The position numbers and the translations under genes are program-made. The notes beneath the pieces are model-generated. The model was not told the origin of the DNA. It did not search any database and saw only the letters and a list, made by a program, of their open reading frames with translations. This document shows, piece by piece, positions 43,639 to 53,332 of a stretch of DNA of 64,000 bases. The DNA is from Aquitalea magnusonii (GTDB taxonomy: Bacteria; Pseudomonadota; Gammaproteobacteria; Burkholderiales; Chromobacteriaceae), in the NCBI RefSeq assembly GCF_003202035.1, contig NZ_QJKC01000004.1, forward strand, positions 186,001 to 250,000, written 5' to 3'. Every line of letters starts with the position of its first letter. Position 1 is the first letter of the stretch.

Positions 43639-45261
43639 TCATGCCCACTGGTAATCCTTGAACATTTCACGCAGTTTCATCTTCTGCAGCTTGCCGGTGG
43701 CGGTATGCGGCAGCTCGTCCAGAAACACCACGTCGTCCGGCGTCCACCACTTGGCAATCTTGCCTTCGTAAAAGCCGATCAGCTCTTCGCGGGTGGCGCT
43801 GGCACCGGGCTTGAGCACTACCACCATCAAGGGGCGTTCGTCCCACTTGGGATGCAGCACACCGATGGCCGCGGCTTCGGCCACCGCCGGATGACCCACC
43901 AGGATGTTTTCCAGTTCGATGGAGCTGATCCACTCGCCACCGGACTTGATCACGTCCTTGGTGCGGTCGGTGATCTTCATGTAGCCATCGCGGTCGATGG
44001 TGACCACGTCGCCGGTATTGAACCAGCCATCCTCGGTATGCGAGTCGTCCAGCTCGCGCTTGAAGTAGCGCGACAGCACCCAGGAACCCTTGACCTGCAG
44101 ATTGCCAAAGGCCACGCCGTCATTGGGCAGCGGCTTGCCTTCGTCGTCGACAATGCGGATGGCCACGCCGTAAATGGGACGACCCTGCTTGGTTTGCAGT
44201 GCACGTAGTGTCGGTGTGTCGCAACCGTTGTGCTTGAACTTGGGCGTACTGGTGGTGCCACAGGGCGACAATTCGGTCATGCCCCACAGCTGGCGCAGCT
44301 CGGCACCGTGTTCGGCCAGCTGGTCCACCATGCTTTCCGGCGCGGCCGAACCACCGACAATGACCCGCTTCAGGCTGTGAATCTTCAGGTGATTCTTCTG
44401 GCAATGCTGCAACAGCATCATCCAGATGGTGGGCACACCGGCCGCCATGGTGACGCCTTCGCTTTCGATCAGCTCGTACAGATTGACGCCGTCCATCTTG
44501 GGGCCGGGCAACACCAGCTTGGCCCCGTTCATGGTGCAGCTGTAGGGCAGGCCCCAGCCATTGACGTGGAACATCGGCACCACCGGCATGATGGCACCCT
44601 GGGCCGAGATATCCAGGCTGTCCGGCAGCGAACTGGCAAAGGCATGCAGCACGGTGGAACGGTGCGAATACAGCACGCCCTTGGGGTTGCCGGTGGTACC
44701 CGAGGTGTAGCACAGGCTGGAGGCGGTGTTTTCGTCGAAATCCGGCCACTGGTATTGGTCGCTATGGCTGTTGACCAGGTCTTCGTAGCACAAGAGGTTG
44801 TCCAGCGTGGACTCGCGCGGCATGTGGGCGCGGTCGGTCAGCAGGACAAAATGCTGCACGGTGGTCAGTTCGGCAGCGATCTGCTCCACCACGGACAGGA
44901 AGCTGAGATCAAACATCAGCACCTTGTCTTCGCCGTGATTGATGATGTAGCTGATCTGCTCGGCAAACAGGCGCGGGTTGACGGTATGACAGATGGCACC
45001 GGAGCCGGAGGTGGCGAAGTAGATTTCGTAGTGGCGGTAACCGTTCCAGGCCAGGGTGCCCACGGTGTCGCCGTGCTGCACACCAAGCCCGGCCAGCGCA
45101 TTGGCCAGCTGCCGGCTGCGGCGGGCAGCTTCACGGTAGGTATAGCGGTGAATCGGGCCTTCCACGGTACGCGACACGATCTCGCTGTCGCCATGGTAGG
45201 TTTCGGCATGTTGCAGCAGGGCGGAGATCAGCAGCGGCTGCTCCATCATTTGTCCACGCAT
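43639..45261 (-). CDS. Fatty-acyl-CoA ligase (medium/long chain, AMP-forming)
   Basis: This enzyme activates fatty acids to acyl-CoA with ATP for beta-oxidation or lipid synthesis. The 540-residue product has the AMP-binding signature [11 protein letters not shown], the GMTELSP block, [36 protein letters not shown], and the C-terminal catalytic lysine region [13 protein letters not shown]. The wording resembles the AlkK-type medium-chain ligases. The ATG at 45261 is preceded by AGAGGGG at a good distance. It stands alone, with terminators beyond its 3' end. Confidence 0.88.
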   Translation of the reverse strand: MRGQMMEQPLLISALLQHAETYHGDSEIVSRTVEGPIHRYTYREAARRSRQLANALAGLGVQHGDTVGTLAWNGYRHYEIYFATSGSGAICHTVNPRLFAEQISYIINHGEDKVLMFDLSFLSVVEQIAAELTTVQHFVLLTDRAHMPRESTLDNLLCYEDLVNSHSDQYQWPDFDENTASSLCYTSGTTGNPKGVLYSHRSTVLHAFASSLPDSLDISAQGAIMPVVPMFHVNGWGLPYSCTMNGAKLVLPGPKMDGVNLYELIESEGVTMAAGVPTIWMMLLQHCQKNHLKIHSLKRVIVGGSAAPESMVDQLAEHGAELRQLWGMTELSPCGTTSTPKFKHNGCDTPTLRALQTKQGRPIYGVAIRIVDDEGKPLPNDGVAFGNLQVKGSWVLSRYFKRELDDSHTEDGWFNTGDVVTIDRDGYMKITDRTKDVIKSGGEWISSIELENILVGHPAVAEAAAIGVLHPKWDERPLMVVVLKPGASATREELIGFYEGKIAKWWTPDDVVFLDELPHTATGKLQKMKLREMFKDYQWA

Positions 45262-45580
45262 CTTGTTTCCCCTCTATTGTCGTGGTTTGGAATGCATCAA
45301 AAGACCATAGGCATTTTGGGGCATTTGCTCCAATCACATTTTCTGATGAAAACCGGAAAGACCTGCTGATGAAAACAGAGGTTTGCAGGGGAATGGATGG
45401 GAAGTTTCCTAGCGCTTGCTTGGCAGAAAGCACAATAAAGCCCTGCTGCAGCAGGGCTAAGGCGGGCAAGGCAGCAAAGGGCGGCGTTCTGGCGGCCAGC
45501 CCACTGCAAAGGCGGACGACAAGCAGCTTGCCAGTTGGCCCGCGGCGGCACTGTGCTGGCAATACAACAGCTGATGCGTT
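45262..45580. other. Intergenic region upstream of acyl-CoA ligase
   Basis: About 320 bases with a 20-base palindrome (45439-45458) and an AT-richer part (45300-45360) where the ligase promoter should lie. No gene is supported. Confidence 0.5.
45439..45458 (-). terminator. Palindromic hairpin, probable terminator of the RegBA-like operon
   Basis: A perfect 20-base palindrome (AGCCCTGCTG and its complement) followed on the minus strand by TTTATT. It lies about 120 bases after the response-regulator stop. Confidence 0.6.
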
Positions 45581-46108
45581 TTAGCTTTTGACCGGGCGCT
45601 TGGCCAGCATGCGTTGCAAGGTGCGGCGGTGCATGCCCATGGAGCGGGCGGTAGCCGAGATATTGCCATCATGCTCGTTCAGCACCCGTTGCAGATGCTC
45701 CCAGGTAACCCGCCGCAGGGACATCGGCTGTGGTGACAGCGGCAGCTCCGGATTGGCCATCACCTGCTGGAAGGCCGCCAGGATGTCATCCACCCCGGCC
45801 GGCTTGGCCAGGTATTGCACCGCGCCCAGCTTGGTCGCCTCCACCGCGGTGGCGATGCTGGCATAGCCGGTCAGCACCACCACCGCAGCATGCGGATAGC
45901 ACTGCCGCAATTCGGGCAACAGCCGCAGGCCGCTTTCGCCTTCCAGATTCAGGTCCAGCAGGATGCGCAGCGGTGGTTCATCCCGTGTTTGCAGCGCAGC
46001 AGCGCCATCGGCGGCGCACTCGACGCGAAAGCCGCGCCGCGTCAGCGAACGCGCCAGCACCGTGGCAAAAGCCTGGTCATCATCGACCAGCAGGAAATCC
46101 AGCGCCAT
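45581..46108 (-). CDS. RegA/PrrA/ActR-type response regulator
   Basis: The 175-residue product has a receiver domain with acidic residues D9-D11 and phosphoacceptor D52 in LLDLNLEGESG, a conserved lysine in LAKPAG, and a C-terminal Fis-type helix-turn-helix (about 130-170, NISATARSMGMHRRTLQRMLAKRPV). This short two-domain form is that of RegA, PrrA and ActR, which control respiration and redox balance in proteobacteria. The start at 46108 lies one base beyond the stop of the kinase gene, so the two are co-translated. The linker between domains is short and Pro-rich. Confidence 0.87.
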   Translation of the reverse strand: MALDFLLVDDDQAFATVLARSLTRRGFRVECAADGAAALQTRDEPPLRILLDLNLEGESGLRLLPELRQCYPHAAVVVLTGYASIATAVEATKLGAVQYLAKPAGVDDILAAFQQVMANPELPLSPQPMSLRRVTWEHLQRVLNEHDGNISATARSMGMHRRTLQRMLAKRPVKS

Positions 46109-46109
46109 T

Positions 46110-47414
46110 TCACTCCTCCTGTGACAAGGGCAGCCGCACGCAGGCGTGTACGCCCCCCTCGGCACGGTTATCCAGGGTCAGGGTTCCGCCCAGCCGCGCC
46201 AGCGTGGCATGACTGAGCATCACCCCCAGCCCCATGCCGGCCGGCTTGTCCGAATCCAGCGGCGCCAGGCCGGCGCGTTGCAATTGCTGGGCGCTGAGAC
46301 AGCCTTCGCGATTGATGATGTCCAGCTGCAACTGACCGTCCAGCAAGGATGCGGTAACCGTCAGCGCGCCGCCACCGGCCTCGGCCGCATTATTGATCAG
46401 ATTGAAAAAGGCCGGCCAGAAGGCGGCATCCAGCCGCACCCGCGGGTCCGCACCGGCCGGGGCCTGCCAGTCCAGCTGCACATCCGGCCGCAGGCTGCGC
46501 CAGCCGGACAGCTGCTGCGCCAGGGTGGCGAACAGCGGAATGGCGGCATCCTGTTGCTGAATGCCCTGCTTGAGCCGCGCCAGCGCCTGGGCACAGCTGC
46601 CCAGCTGGGCCTGCATCAATTGCAGGTCCTCTTGCAGATTCGCATCCGCCGCATGCTGTTGCAGCATGTCATCCACCAGCAGGGTCAGGGTATTGATCGG
46701 GGTGGACAGCGAATGCGCCGCGCCGGCTGCCTGCATGCCCACCGCCAGCAGTTGTTCATCGCGCAACTGGGTTTCCCGCGCCGCGGCCAGCGCCGCCTCG
46801 CGCGCCGCCAGCTGACGGGCCAGCCAGGACACAAAGCTGGTGATCAGCAGCGCCGACAGGGCAAAGGTCAGCCACATGCCGACCAGGTGCAGGGAAAAGG
46901 CATAGGCGGCATCGCTGCCCTGCAAGGGCCAGGGCAGGTGCCAGCCAAACAGCGCGGCATAGGCCAGCATGCTGAGCAAGGACAGGCCCCAGGCAAACAG
47001 GCCGGGCGACAGCAGGGCGGCAAACAGCACCGGCGGCAGATACAGCGAGGCCAGCGGATTGGCCGCACCGCCGCTGAACGCCATGCACTCGGTCAGGGCC
47101 AGCAGGTCGGCCAGCAAACCCAGCCGCAACAGGGGCAGGGCCGGGCTACCCTGGCGCAAGCGCTGGCTGAGTACCGCGTTGAACAAGGCCAGTGTGGCCA
47201 GCGCCTGCAACAGCAGCAGCCAGGGCAGCGCCAGGCCGGACAGTGCGCACAGCAGCAGCAACAGGCCACCGGCGGCCAGCATCAGCCAGCGCAGACGGGC
47301 GATCAGGCGCACCGCATCCGGCAGATCGGCGACCAGACGGGAAGAGGAGGAAAACAGTTGGGCCAGCATGGCCGACACTTTAGCATCCCGCAGCGCCGAT
47401 GGTGACTGCGACAT
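46110..47414 (-). CDS. RegB/PrrB-type redox sensor histidine kinase
   Basis: RegB-type kinases sense the ubiquinone pool and phosphorylate RegA. From the ATG at 47414 the product is 434 residues with about six membrane segments, the quinone-linked motif GGAANP (115-120; RegB family GGXXNPF), the phospho-acceptor H234 in AAHSLSTPIN, and an ATPase domain with NLINNAAEA and GMGLGV. A cysteine lies exactly 40 residues after the histidine (C274), the same distance as redox-active Cys265 from His225 in Rhodobacter RegB. The start is uncertain (M at 47369 or 47429 also possible). It is followed directly by its regulator. Confidence 0.85.
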   Translation of the reverse strand: MSQSPSALRDAKVSAMLAQLFSSSSRLVADLPDAVRLIARLRWLMLAAGGLLLLLCALSGLALPWLLLLQALATLALFNAVLSQRLRQGSPALPLLRLGLLADLLALTECMAFSGGAANPLASLYLPPVLFAALLSPGLFAWGLSLLSMLAYAALFGWHLPWPLQGSDAAYAFSLHLVGMWLTFALSALLITSFVSWLARQLAAREAALAAARETQLRDEQLLAVGMQAAGAAHSLSTPINTLTLLVDDMLQQHAADANLQEDLQLMQAQLGSCAQALARLKQGIQQQDAAIPLFATLAQQLSGWRSLRPDVQLDWQAPAGADPRVRLDAAFWPAFFNLINNAAEAGGGALTVTASLLDGQLQLDIINREGCLSAQQLQRAGLAPLDSDKPAGMGLGVMLSHATLARLGGTLTLDNRAEGGVHACVRLPLSQEE

Positions 47415-47553
47415 AATGCCGCACACCATGGCCGGCTGCGCTGTCGGACCGACCGCCCCCTCACCGCGGCGGCAAGCCGCGACAGCACTGCCCTGCTCGT
47501 CGCCGCCCGGCCAGTCTGCTAGTCTTGCAACACTTTTTGTCGAACTGAGCCGG

Positions 47554-47946
47554 ATGAAACATTTGAAACTCGCAGGCTGCGGCCTGATCCTGTTTATCGC
47601 GCTGGGGCCACTGGTGGGCTTGCTGGCCAGCGGGGTCATCCCCATGCTGGCCTACATCATCGGTGCCTTACCGGCCGCGCTGGCCGGCATGCTGCTGGTG
47701 CTGCTGCGCCTGTCGCTGGATGCCGGCATCAGCCGCTGGCAGCAAAGCTGGCCGCGCTGGCGCCTGCTGGCGCTGGCGGCCCTGCCCGGCGCCCTCATCG
47801 GCGGCGTCGTCACCGTGTATTACAGCCGCTGGCTGCAGCCGGCTTTGTACGACCCGCTGTTCAACTATTATGTCGGGGCCGTGGCGGGCGGGGTATGCAA
47901 TGCCTTGTTCTGGCAATTGCGCAGCCAGGCCGGGCCAGAAGGCTGA
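47554..47946 (+). CDS. Small polytopic membrane protein of unknown function
   Basis: I do not recognise the family. The 130-residue product has about four hydrophobic segments and a short charged C-terminus. It diverges from the RegB-like kinase gene (139 bases apart) and converges on the QseC-like gene. The ribosome site is weak. Confidence 0.6.
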   Translation: MKHLKLAGCGLILFIALGPLVGLLASGVIPMLAYIIGALPAALAGMLLVLLRLSLDAGISRWQQSWPRWRLLALAALPGALIGGVVTVYYSRWLQPALYDPLFNYYVGAVAGGVCNALFWQLRSQAGPEG

Positions 47947-47975
47947 TCCACCGCACCCGGCAAGGGGCGGTGACC

Positions 47976-48005
47976 AAAAGAAAGCCCGCCGGGTCGGGGC
48001 GGGCT
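47976..48005 (-). terminator. Intrinsic terminator of the PepSY-cytochrome-QseBC operon
   Basis: On the minus strand AGCCCGCC pairs with GGCGGGCT (47998-48005 and 47983-47990) over seven bases, followed by TTTCTTTT. It lies about 110 bases after the kinase stop. Confidence 0.85.
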
Positions 48006-48114
48006 GCAACTCTTGGATGTGCCGGGCAAAACCTTGGGCAACCCGGCTAACATTGACTCAGCCTACGCCATGCTGCCGTGGCCGCCAATGCGACAGATTG
48101 TCGCAGGCAGCCAC

Positions 48115-49476
48115 TCAGGCCACATGCAGGCTCACCTGCAAGCCGCCCTCGGGGCGATTGGCCAGTTGCAGGCGCAGGCCGTGCAGGCTGGCAATGCGCT
48201 CGACAATGGACAAGCCCAGCCCGCTGCCCGGCATGTCCTGGCCGGGCGGACGGAAAAAGCGTTCATGCACCCGCGCCAGCCACTCCGGCGCAATACCCGG
48301 CCCGTTATCCCGCACCAGCAGGCCAGTCGCAGCCGCCTGCAATTCGATGCAGGCACCGGGCGGGCAATAGCGCACCGCATTGTCCAAGAGATTGCGCAGC
48401 ATCAGGGTGAGCAAGGTGGCATCGCCGGCCAAGGGCAAGACCTGTGCCGCGCTGTCCTGCCAATGCAGTTGCAGCTGCATGTTCTTGGCCGCGGCGGCGG
48501 CAGACACATCGGCCATGGCGTCGCGGCATACCACGGCCCAGTCCACCGGCTGCGCCGCCGGCAAGCCCTGCAGCGGGTCCAGCCGCGATAGCGCCAGCAA
48601 TTGCTCCACCAGGCGCGTGGCGCGACCAATGCCCTGCTGCAACTGCCCTAGCGCATGCTGGCGGCCGGCTTCGTCCGGCATCAGCGCCATCACCTCGGCC
48701 TGCACCTGCAAGGCCGCCAGCGGCGTGCGCAACTCATGCGCGGCATCAGCAGTAAAGCGGCGTTCGTGCTCCATGGCCGCGGCAATGCGCGCCAGCAGTG
48801 CATTCAGCGCACGCACCATGGGCAGGACCTCGCCCGGTACATTCTCCGGCAGCGGGCTGTGCTCCAGCGGGCTGCGCCGGGCCAGATTGTCCGCCAGCAG
48901 CTGCAGAGGGCGCAGCCCCTGGCGCACCGCCCACAGAATCAGCAGCAGCAAGACCGGCAAACCCAGCAGCCACGGCAGCAGCTGGCCCTGTATCACCTTG
49001 CGCACCACCTCGTGCCGCAGCTTCTGCCGCTGGCCTACCGCCACCAGCCGCGAGCCATCCGGTGCCGGCAGATAAAACAGACGCCACTCATCCTTGTCAT
49101 CCTGCCCGCTGACCGTATAAAAACCGCGCCGCGCGGCATCGAAGCGGAAATGACGCCCCTTGCCGTCGCTCAGCAACAAATCACCCTGCTCATTCCATAC
49201 CGCCACGCCGATGTCGTCATCTTCGGTATCGCCGCGGTCACCGCCACGGATCAGCTTTTTGGTTTTGGGCAAGACCGGCAGCTCGCCCTCGCCATGCTCC
49301 CCCATATTGACGCTGAGCAATTGCCGGGCAAACAGGGTGAGCTGGGTGTCGTACAACTCGTCCACTTCGTGATGGGCTGCATAGGCGGCCACCACCGTGG
49401 ACACCAGCCAGATCAGCGGCACGGTAATCAGCAACAGCACCGCCAGCCGCCGCTGCAGGGTTGGTCGCTGCCTCAT
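48115..49476 (-). CDS. qseC: QseC-like two-component sensor histidine kinase
   Basis: The 453-residue inner-membrane kinase has two membrane segments (about 12-34 and 165-185) around a periplasmic domain, a HAMP-like linker, the H box [17 protein letters not shown], the N box NLLDNAVRY, and a glycine-rich [12 protein letters not shown]. The family wording is that of QseC. The start overlaps the regulator's stop in ATGA. The periplasmic domain is rich in Asp and Lys ([17 protein letters not shown]), which may bind metal ions or cationic peptides; that is an inference. Confidence 0.85.
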   Translation of the reverse strand: MRQRPTLQRRLAVLLLITVPLIWLVSTVVAAYAAHHEVDELYDTQLTLFARQLLSVNMGEHGEGELPVLPKTKKLIRGGDRGDTEDDDIGVAVWNEQGDLLLSDGKGRHFRFDAARRGFYTVSGQDDKDEWRLFYLPAPDGSRLVAVGQRQKLRHEVVRKVIQGQLLPWLLGLPVLLLLILWAVRQGLRPLQLLADNLARRSPLEHSPLPENVPGEVLPMVRALNALLARIAAAMEHERRFTADAAHELRTPLAALQVQAEVMALMPDEAGRQHALGQLQQGIGRATRLVEQLLALSRLDPLQGLPAAQPVDWAVVCRDAMADVSAAAAAKNMQLQLHWQDSAAQVLPLAGDATLLTLMLRNLLDNAVRYCPPGACIELQAAATGLLVRDNGPGIAPEWLARVHERFFRPPGQDMPGSGLGLSIVERIASLHGLRLQLANRPEGGLQVSLHVA

Positions 49477-50135
49477 TGCGGCTCGCCCAGTGCGTAGCCA
49501 ATACCGCGCTGGGTGCGGATAAAGCCAGCCCCCAGTTTTTTGCGCAGGTGATGGACGTACACCTCCACGGCATTGCTTTCCAGCTCCTGCCCCCAGCCGT
49601 AAAGCTTTTCTTCGATCAGCTCGCGCGACAGCACCCGTCCCTTGCTGGACAGCAACAGCTCCAGCAAGGCCAGCTCACGCGCCGTCAGTTCCAGAGCCTT
49701 GTCCTCCAGCCAGGCGGTACGGGCCACCGGATCAAAGCTCACCGCACCATGCACCAGCCGGCTCACACTCTGGCCATGGCGCCGCCGAATCAGCGCCCGC
49801 AAGCGTGCCGCCACTTCGCTCAAGGCAAACGGCTTGACCAGATAGTCATCCGCGCCGGCATCCAGCCCTTGCAGGCGCTCGTCCAATGTATCGCGCGCGG
49901 TCAGCACCAGTACCGGCACATCCTGCCCGGCCTGACGCCAGGCGGCGAGGATGTCCATGCCGTCCATGCCCGGCAGACCCAGGTCCAGCACCACGGCATC
50001 AAATGGAGCCGCCGACAGCGCGGCCAGCCCTTCCCGCCCCTGGCGAAACCAGTCGACAACAAAGCCCAGCTGTCCCAGCCCCATTTTCAGGCCATCACCA
50101 ATCAGCGGATCATCCTCCACCACCAATATGCGCAT
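49473..50135 (-). CDS. qseB: QseB/PmrA-like OmpR-family response regulator
   Basis: The 220-residue product has a receiver domain with VEDDPLIG, phosphoacceptor aspartate in [12 protein letters not shown] and KPFAL, followed by an OmpR-type winged helix with [13 protein letters not shown] and [13 protein letters not shown], close to QseB and PmrA. AAGGA precedes the ATG at 50135. It starts two bases after the cytochrome b561 gene and ends inside the kinase start, so the four genes form one operon. A PmrA-like box at 51121-51137 upstream suggests self-regulation. Confidence 0.88.
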   Translation of the reverse strand: MRILVVEDDPLIGDGLKMGLGQLGFVVDWFRQGREGLAALSAAPFDAVVLDLGLPGMDGMDILAAWRQAGQDVPVLVLTARDTLDERLQGLDAGADDYLVKPFALSEVAARLRALIRRRHGQSVSRLVHGAVSFDPVARTAWLEDKALELTARELALLELLLSSKGRVLSRELIEEKLYGWGQELESNAVEVYVHHLRKKLGAGFIRTQRGIGYALGEPQ

Positions 50136-50137
50136 GT

Positions 50138-50713
50138 TTATTTCCTTGCCTCGACTCCGGCCCTGGCCTGCTCCACGCCGCGCTGTGGCACGGGTTTGAT
50201 GCCAGTCACCATGGCCTTGATCAGATTGATGCCACCCAGTCGGCTCATCACCAGTGCCGCCAGCACATGCAGGCCGACACTGCCGATCAGGATATTGGCC
50301 AGCGCGCCATGCAGTGCCTGCATGCCATCGTCCCCCCAGAAAGCATCGCTGCCCAGCAGGTAGCCGGTGACAGCCAATCCCAGCACCAGCGCCATCAGCC
50401 ACAACATCATCAAGGCGCCCAGCGGATTATGCCCGGCATGGGCATCCAGCCGGCCCTGGCGCAGGTCTTGCCAGTGTGCCCGCAAGCGGCGCGGCGTAGG
50501 AAAGAAATCAGCAAAGCGGGCAGGCCTGCTACCGACAAAGCCCCACACCACCCGCGACAGCACCAGCCCCGCAGCCAGATAGCCAGCCCAGCGATGGGGG
50601 CCTTCGCCATCTTCCAGCACAAAATAATTGCCCAGCACACAGGCCGCCAGCGTCCAGTGGAACACCCGGACAAAACGGTCCCACACCTTGATTCCCTGGG
50701 TATTGTCAGCCAT
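50138..50713 (-). CDS. Prokaryotic cytochrome b561-type membrane protein
   Basis: The 191-residue product has about four membrane segments with histidines for two b haems (FHW near 18, HRWAGYL, HGALAN, LHVLAAL). It resembles the di-haem cytochrome b subunits that pass electrons between quinols and periplasmic c-type partners. AAGGA lies ten bases before the ATG at 50713. It is the second gene in the PepSY-cytochrome-QseB-QseC operon; PepSY-cytochrome b pairs are common next to such two-component systems. Confidence 0.83.
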   Translation of the reverse strand: MADNTQGIKVWDRFVRVFHWTLAACVLGNYFVLEDGEGPHRWAGYLAAGLVLSRVVWGFVGSRPARFADFFPTPRRLRAHWQDLRQGRLDAHAGHNPLGALMMLWLMALVLGLAVTGYLLGSDAFWGDDGMQALHGALANILIGSVGLHVLAALVMSRLGGINLIKAMVTGIKPVPQRGVEQARAGVEARK

Positions 50714-50768
50714 CAATCCATTTCCTTTCAGCCAACAAGCCGGCCGGGAGTCCCCGGCCTGCAACACC

Positions 50769-51038
50769 TTATTGCTGTACTTCGCTCTTCACCGGCTTGC
50801 CGGTCTTGGTGTCGAAGTAGATTTCCACCTTCTTGTCATTCTTGTTCTTGCCATAGATTTCATAGCACTGGCCGCTCACCTTGAACTTGTCGATCTTGTA
50901 GCCCTGAGCTTCCAGCTGTTTCTTGAAATCTTCCTGCTTGATCCACTCACTCCTGGGGTGGGTTTCACACTTGGCAGAAGCCCATACGGCAGGGGCGGCA
51001 AAGGCAGCACACAGGGCGGGCAGCAGCAGTTTGTTCAT
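50769..51038 (-). CDS. Secreted PepSY-domain protein
   Basis: The 89-residue product has a signal peptide (MNKLLLPALCAAFAAPAVWA) and a single PepSY-like domain (LEAQGYKIDKFKVSGQCYEIYGKNKNDKKVEIYFDTKTG region) with two cysteines that may form a disulfide. Small PepSY proteins are periplasmic inhibitors or ligand-binding modules. As first gene of the operon it could feed a periplasmic signal to the QseC-like sensor. GGAGAG precedes the ATG. Confidence 0.82.
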   Translation of the reverse strand: MNKLLLPALCAAFAAPAVWASAKCETHPRSEWIKQEDFKKQLEAQGYKIDKFKVSGQCYEIYGKNKNDKKVEIYFDTKTGKPVKSEVQQ

Positions 51039-51078
51039 TTCTCGACTCTCCAGGATTAAACCGGTTCATTCCGGCGAC

Positions 51079-51116
51079 AGGGCCCATTAAAACGGGTAGG
51101 GCCCATTAAAACGGGT
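51079..51116. repeat. Tandem duplication of a 19-base unit in the divergent promoter region
   Basis: Two perfect, directly adjacent copies of AGGGCCCATTAAAACGGGT (51079-51097 and 51098-51116). On the minus strand each copy contains TTTTAAT, which could act as a -10 element. They lie 41-78 bases upstream of the PepSY start codon. Confidence 0.9.
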
Positions 51117-51120
51117 ATCG

Positions 51121-51137
51121 CTTAAATGCCGCTTAAA
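51121..51137. promoter_or_regulatory. PmrA/QseB-type box between divergent operons
   Basis: CTTAAA (51121-51126), five bases, CTTAAA (51132-51137): two hexamers with an 11-base period, the published arrangement of PmrA-family boxes (CTTAA type with N5 spacing). It lies 83-99 bases before the PepSY-QseBC operon and 114-130 bases before the LpxH-like gene, so it could control either or both. Confidence 0.65.
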
Positions 51138-51250
51138 CAGCCGATCTCTGGCATTGCGCATTGCGTCATGCGTCCGTCACCAAAGCCACATCGCGCTGTC
51201 ATCTGCACCATGCAGCATGACGCGGTACAACACGGCAGAACGGACCCGAC

Positions 51251-52198
51251 ATGCAGCCCGACACCGCCTCCACCAGCAGCCGCCACTATCGCTCCATCTG
51301 GATTTCCGATGTACATCTGGGCACCTCCGGCTGCCGCGCCGACCATCTGCTCGACTTCCTCAAGCACAACGAATCCGACTACCTCTATCTGGTGGGCGAT
51401 ATCGTCGACGGCTGGCAACTGAAAAAGTCCTGGTACTGGAAGCAAAGCCACAACGATGTGGTGCAAAAAGTGCTGCGCAAGGCGCGCAAGGGCTGTCAGG
51501 TCGTCTATGTGCCGGGCAATCACGACGAAGCCGCCCGCCACTATGTGGGGCTGGACTTCGGAGGCATCGCCATCCGCCGCGAGGCCGAGCACACCACCGC
51601 CGATGGCAAGCGCCTGCTGATCATCCACGGCGACGAATTCGACGGCGTCATCCAGCACATCAAGTGGCTGGCCTATGTCGGCGACTCGCTCTACACCGTC
51701 ATTCTGGAACTGAACCGTGGCTTCAACTGGCTGCGCAAGCAGCTGGGCATGCCGTACTGGTCGCTGTCGCAATATCTCAAGCACAAGGTAAAAAACGCGG
51801 TCAACTTCATAAGCGACTTCGAGAAGATCCTTGCCGGCGAAGCCCGCCGCCGCGACTACGACGGCGTGATTTGCGGCCACATCCACAAGGCCGAAGTGCG
51901 CGAGATCGACGGCATCCTGTACGGCAACAGCGGCGACTGGGTGGAAAGCCTGTCGGCCCTGGTCGAACACGCCGATGGCCGGCTGGAAGTGGTGTACTGG
52001 ACCGAATTGCAATCCGCCCCCGAACCCACCCGCCGCAAAAACAAGCAAAGCCCCGGCGTGACACCGCCCCCCGCCGGCCAGGCAGCCGCCACCCAACCCT
52101 CCTGGCTGCCGCAACCGGCCACACCGGCCATGCTGACGCAGGCAGACACCACTGCCCAACTGTCCGACCCCACCCAGGAGACACCATGCGCATCCTGA
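51251..52198 (+). CDS. LpxH-like metallophosphoesterase (UDP-2,3-diacylglucosamine diphosphatase family)
   Basis: The 315-residue product has the complete metallophosphoesterase motifs: DVHLG (D20, H22), GDIVDGW (D50), GNHD (89-92), HGDEFD and GHIHKAE. The wording matches the family annotated as UDP-2,3-diacylglucosamine diphosphatase, the lipid A pathway step, but this longer form is often a second paralogue of uncertain substrate. A Pro/Thr/Ala-rich tail of about 55 residues looks disordered. The last 13 bases overlap the GT4 gene, so the pair is one operon, divergent from PepSY-QseBC. Confidence 0.8.
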   Translation: MQPDTASTSSRHYRSIWISDVHLGTSGCRADHLLDFLKHNESDYLYLVGDIVDGWQLKKSWYWKQSHNDVVQKVLRKARKGCQVVYVPGNHDEAARHYVGLDFGGIAIRREAEHTTADGKRLLIIHGDEFDGVIQHIKWLAYVGDSLYTVILELNRGFNWLRKQLGMPYWSLSQYLKHKVKNAVNFISDFEKILAGEARRRDYDGVICGHIHKAEVREIDGILYGNSGDWVESLSALVEHADGRLEVVYWTELQSAPEPTRRKNKQSPGVTPPPAGQAAATQPSWLPQPATPAMLTQADTTAQLSDPTQETPCAS

Positions 52199-53223
52199 TC
52201 GTCACTGACGCCTGGAAACCGCAAGTCAACGGCGTAGTCCGTACCCTTACCGAAACCAGCCGCGAGCTGACCCAGTTCGGCCATCAGGTGGACATGATCA
52301 CGCCGCTGGAATTCAAGACCCTGCCCTGCCCCACCTATCCCGACATCCGCCTGTCCATCCTGCCCTACCGCCAGGTAGCACGACGGATTGCCGAACTGGC
52401 GCCACACGCCATCCATATCGCCACCGAAGGCCCGCTGGGACTGGCGGCACGCCGCTACTGCCTGCGCCACAAACTGGCCTTCACCACTGCTTATCACACA
52501 CGCTTTCCGGAATACATCGCCGCCCGCACCCGCCTGCCGCTGTCCATCAGCTATGCCTGGATGCGGCACTTCCACAATGCCGGTGCCGCCACCATGGTGC
52601 CCACCCAGTCCATTGCCGATGACCTGCGCGCCCGCGGTTTTACCAAGGTGGTGTTATGGAGTCGCGGCGTGGATACCAACCTGTTCACTCCCGGCGAACG
52701 CGACCGGCTGGATGAAAGCACGGCCCCGCGCTTTGTCTATATCGGGCGGGTCGCGGTGGAAAAGAACATCGAAGCCTTCCTCAAGCTCGACCTGCCGGGC
52801 AGCAAATGGGTGGTGGGCGATGGCCCGCTGATGGCCCGCCTGCAACGTGAATATCCTGAAGTCCACTTTGCCGGCGTATTTCCGCAAAACGAACTGGCGC
52901 GCTTCTACCGCGCCGCAGACGTGTTTGTCTTCCCCAGCCTGACCGACACCTTTGGCCTGGTGCTGCTGGAGGCCATGGCCTGCGGCACGCCGGTCGCGGC
53001 CTATCCGGTGGCCGGACCACTGGATGTGGTGGGTGACAGCGGTGCGGGCGTGCTCGCCGACGATCTGCGCCAGGCCTGCCTGGATGCAATGAACATCGAC
53101 CGCAGCCATGTGCGCCGGGTGGCCGAAGGATTTTCCTGGGCAGCTGCCGCACGCCAGTTCGAACAACACTTGCATCCCAATCCGCCAGAGCGCATCGCCA
53201 TCCTCAAACCACAGGCAGGTTGA
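52186..53223 (+). CDS. GT4-family glycosyltransferase
   Basis: The 345-residue product has a GT-B fold: an N-terminal acceptor domain (MRILIVTDAWKPQVNGVVRTL) and a C-terminal nucleotide-sugar domain with FVYIGRVAVEKNIE and the E-x7-E motif region FGLVLLEAMACGTPV. It resembles GDP-mannose- or UDP-sugar-dependent glycolipid transferases. AGGAG lies five bases before the ATG at 52186. Translational coupling to the LpxH-like gene suggests a joint role in a glycolipid; the sugar is unknown. Confidence 0.85.
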   Translation: MRILIVTDAWKPQVNGVVRTLTETSRELTQFGHQVDMITPLEFKTLPCPTYPDIRLSILPYRQVARRIAELAPHAIHIATEGPLGLAARRYCLRHKLAFTTAYHTRFPEYIAARTRLPLSISYAWMRHFHNAGAATMVPTQSIADDLRARGFTKVVLWSRGVDTNLFTPGERDRLDESTAPRFVYIGRVAVEKNIEAFLKLDLPGSKWVVGDGPLMARLQREYPEVHFAGVFPQNELARFYRAADVFVFPSLTDTFGLVLLEAMACGTPVAAYPVAGPLDVVGDSGAGVLADDLRQACLDAMNIDRSHVRRVAEGFSWAAAARQFEQHLHPNPPERIAILKPQAG

Positions 53224-53332
53224 GGCCGCCAGCAGCGCTGGCGTTGCAAAATGGTCGCAGCGCCCATGGCAACAGGGACAAGACTTCAGCACATTGCCAT
53301 GGCCGCGGCCTGCAGCGCGCTACAAAAAAAAC

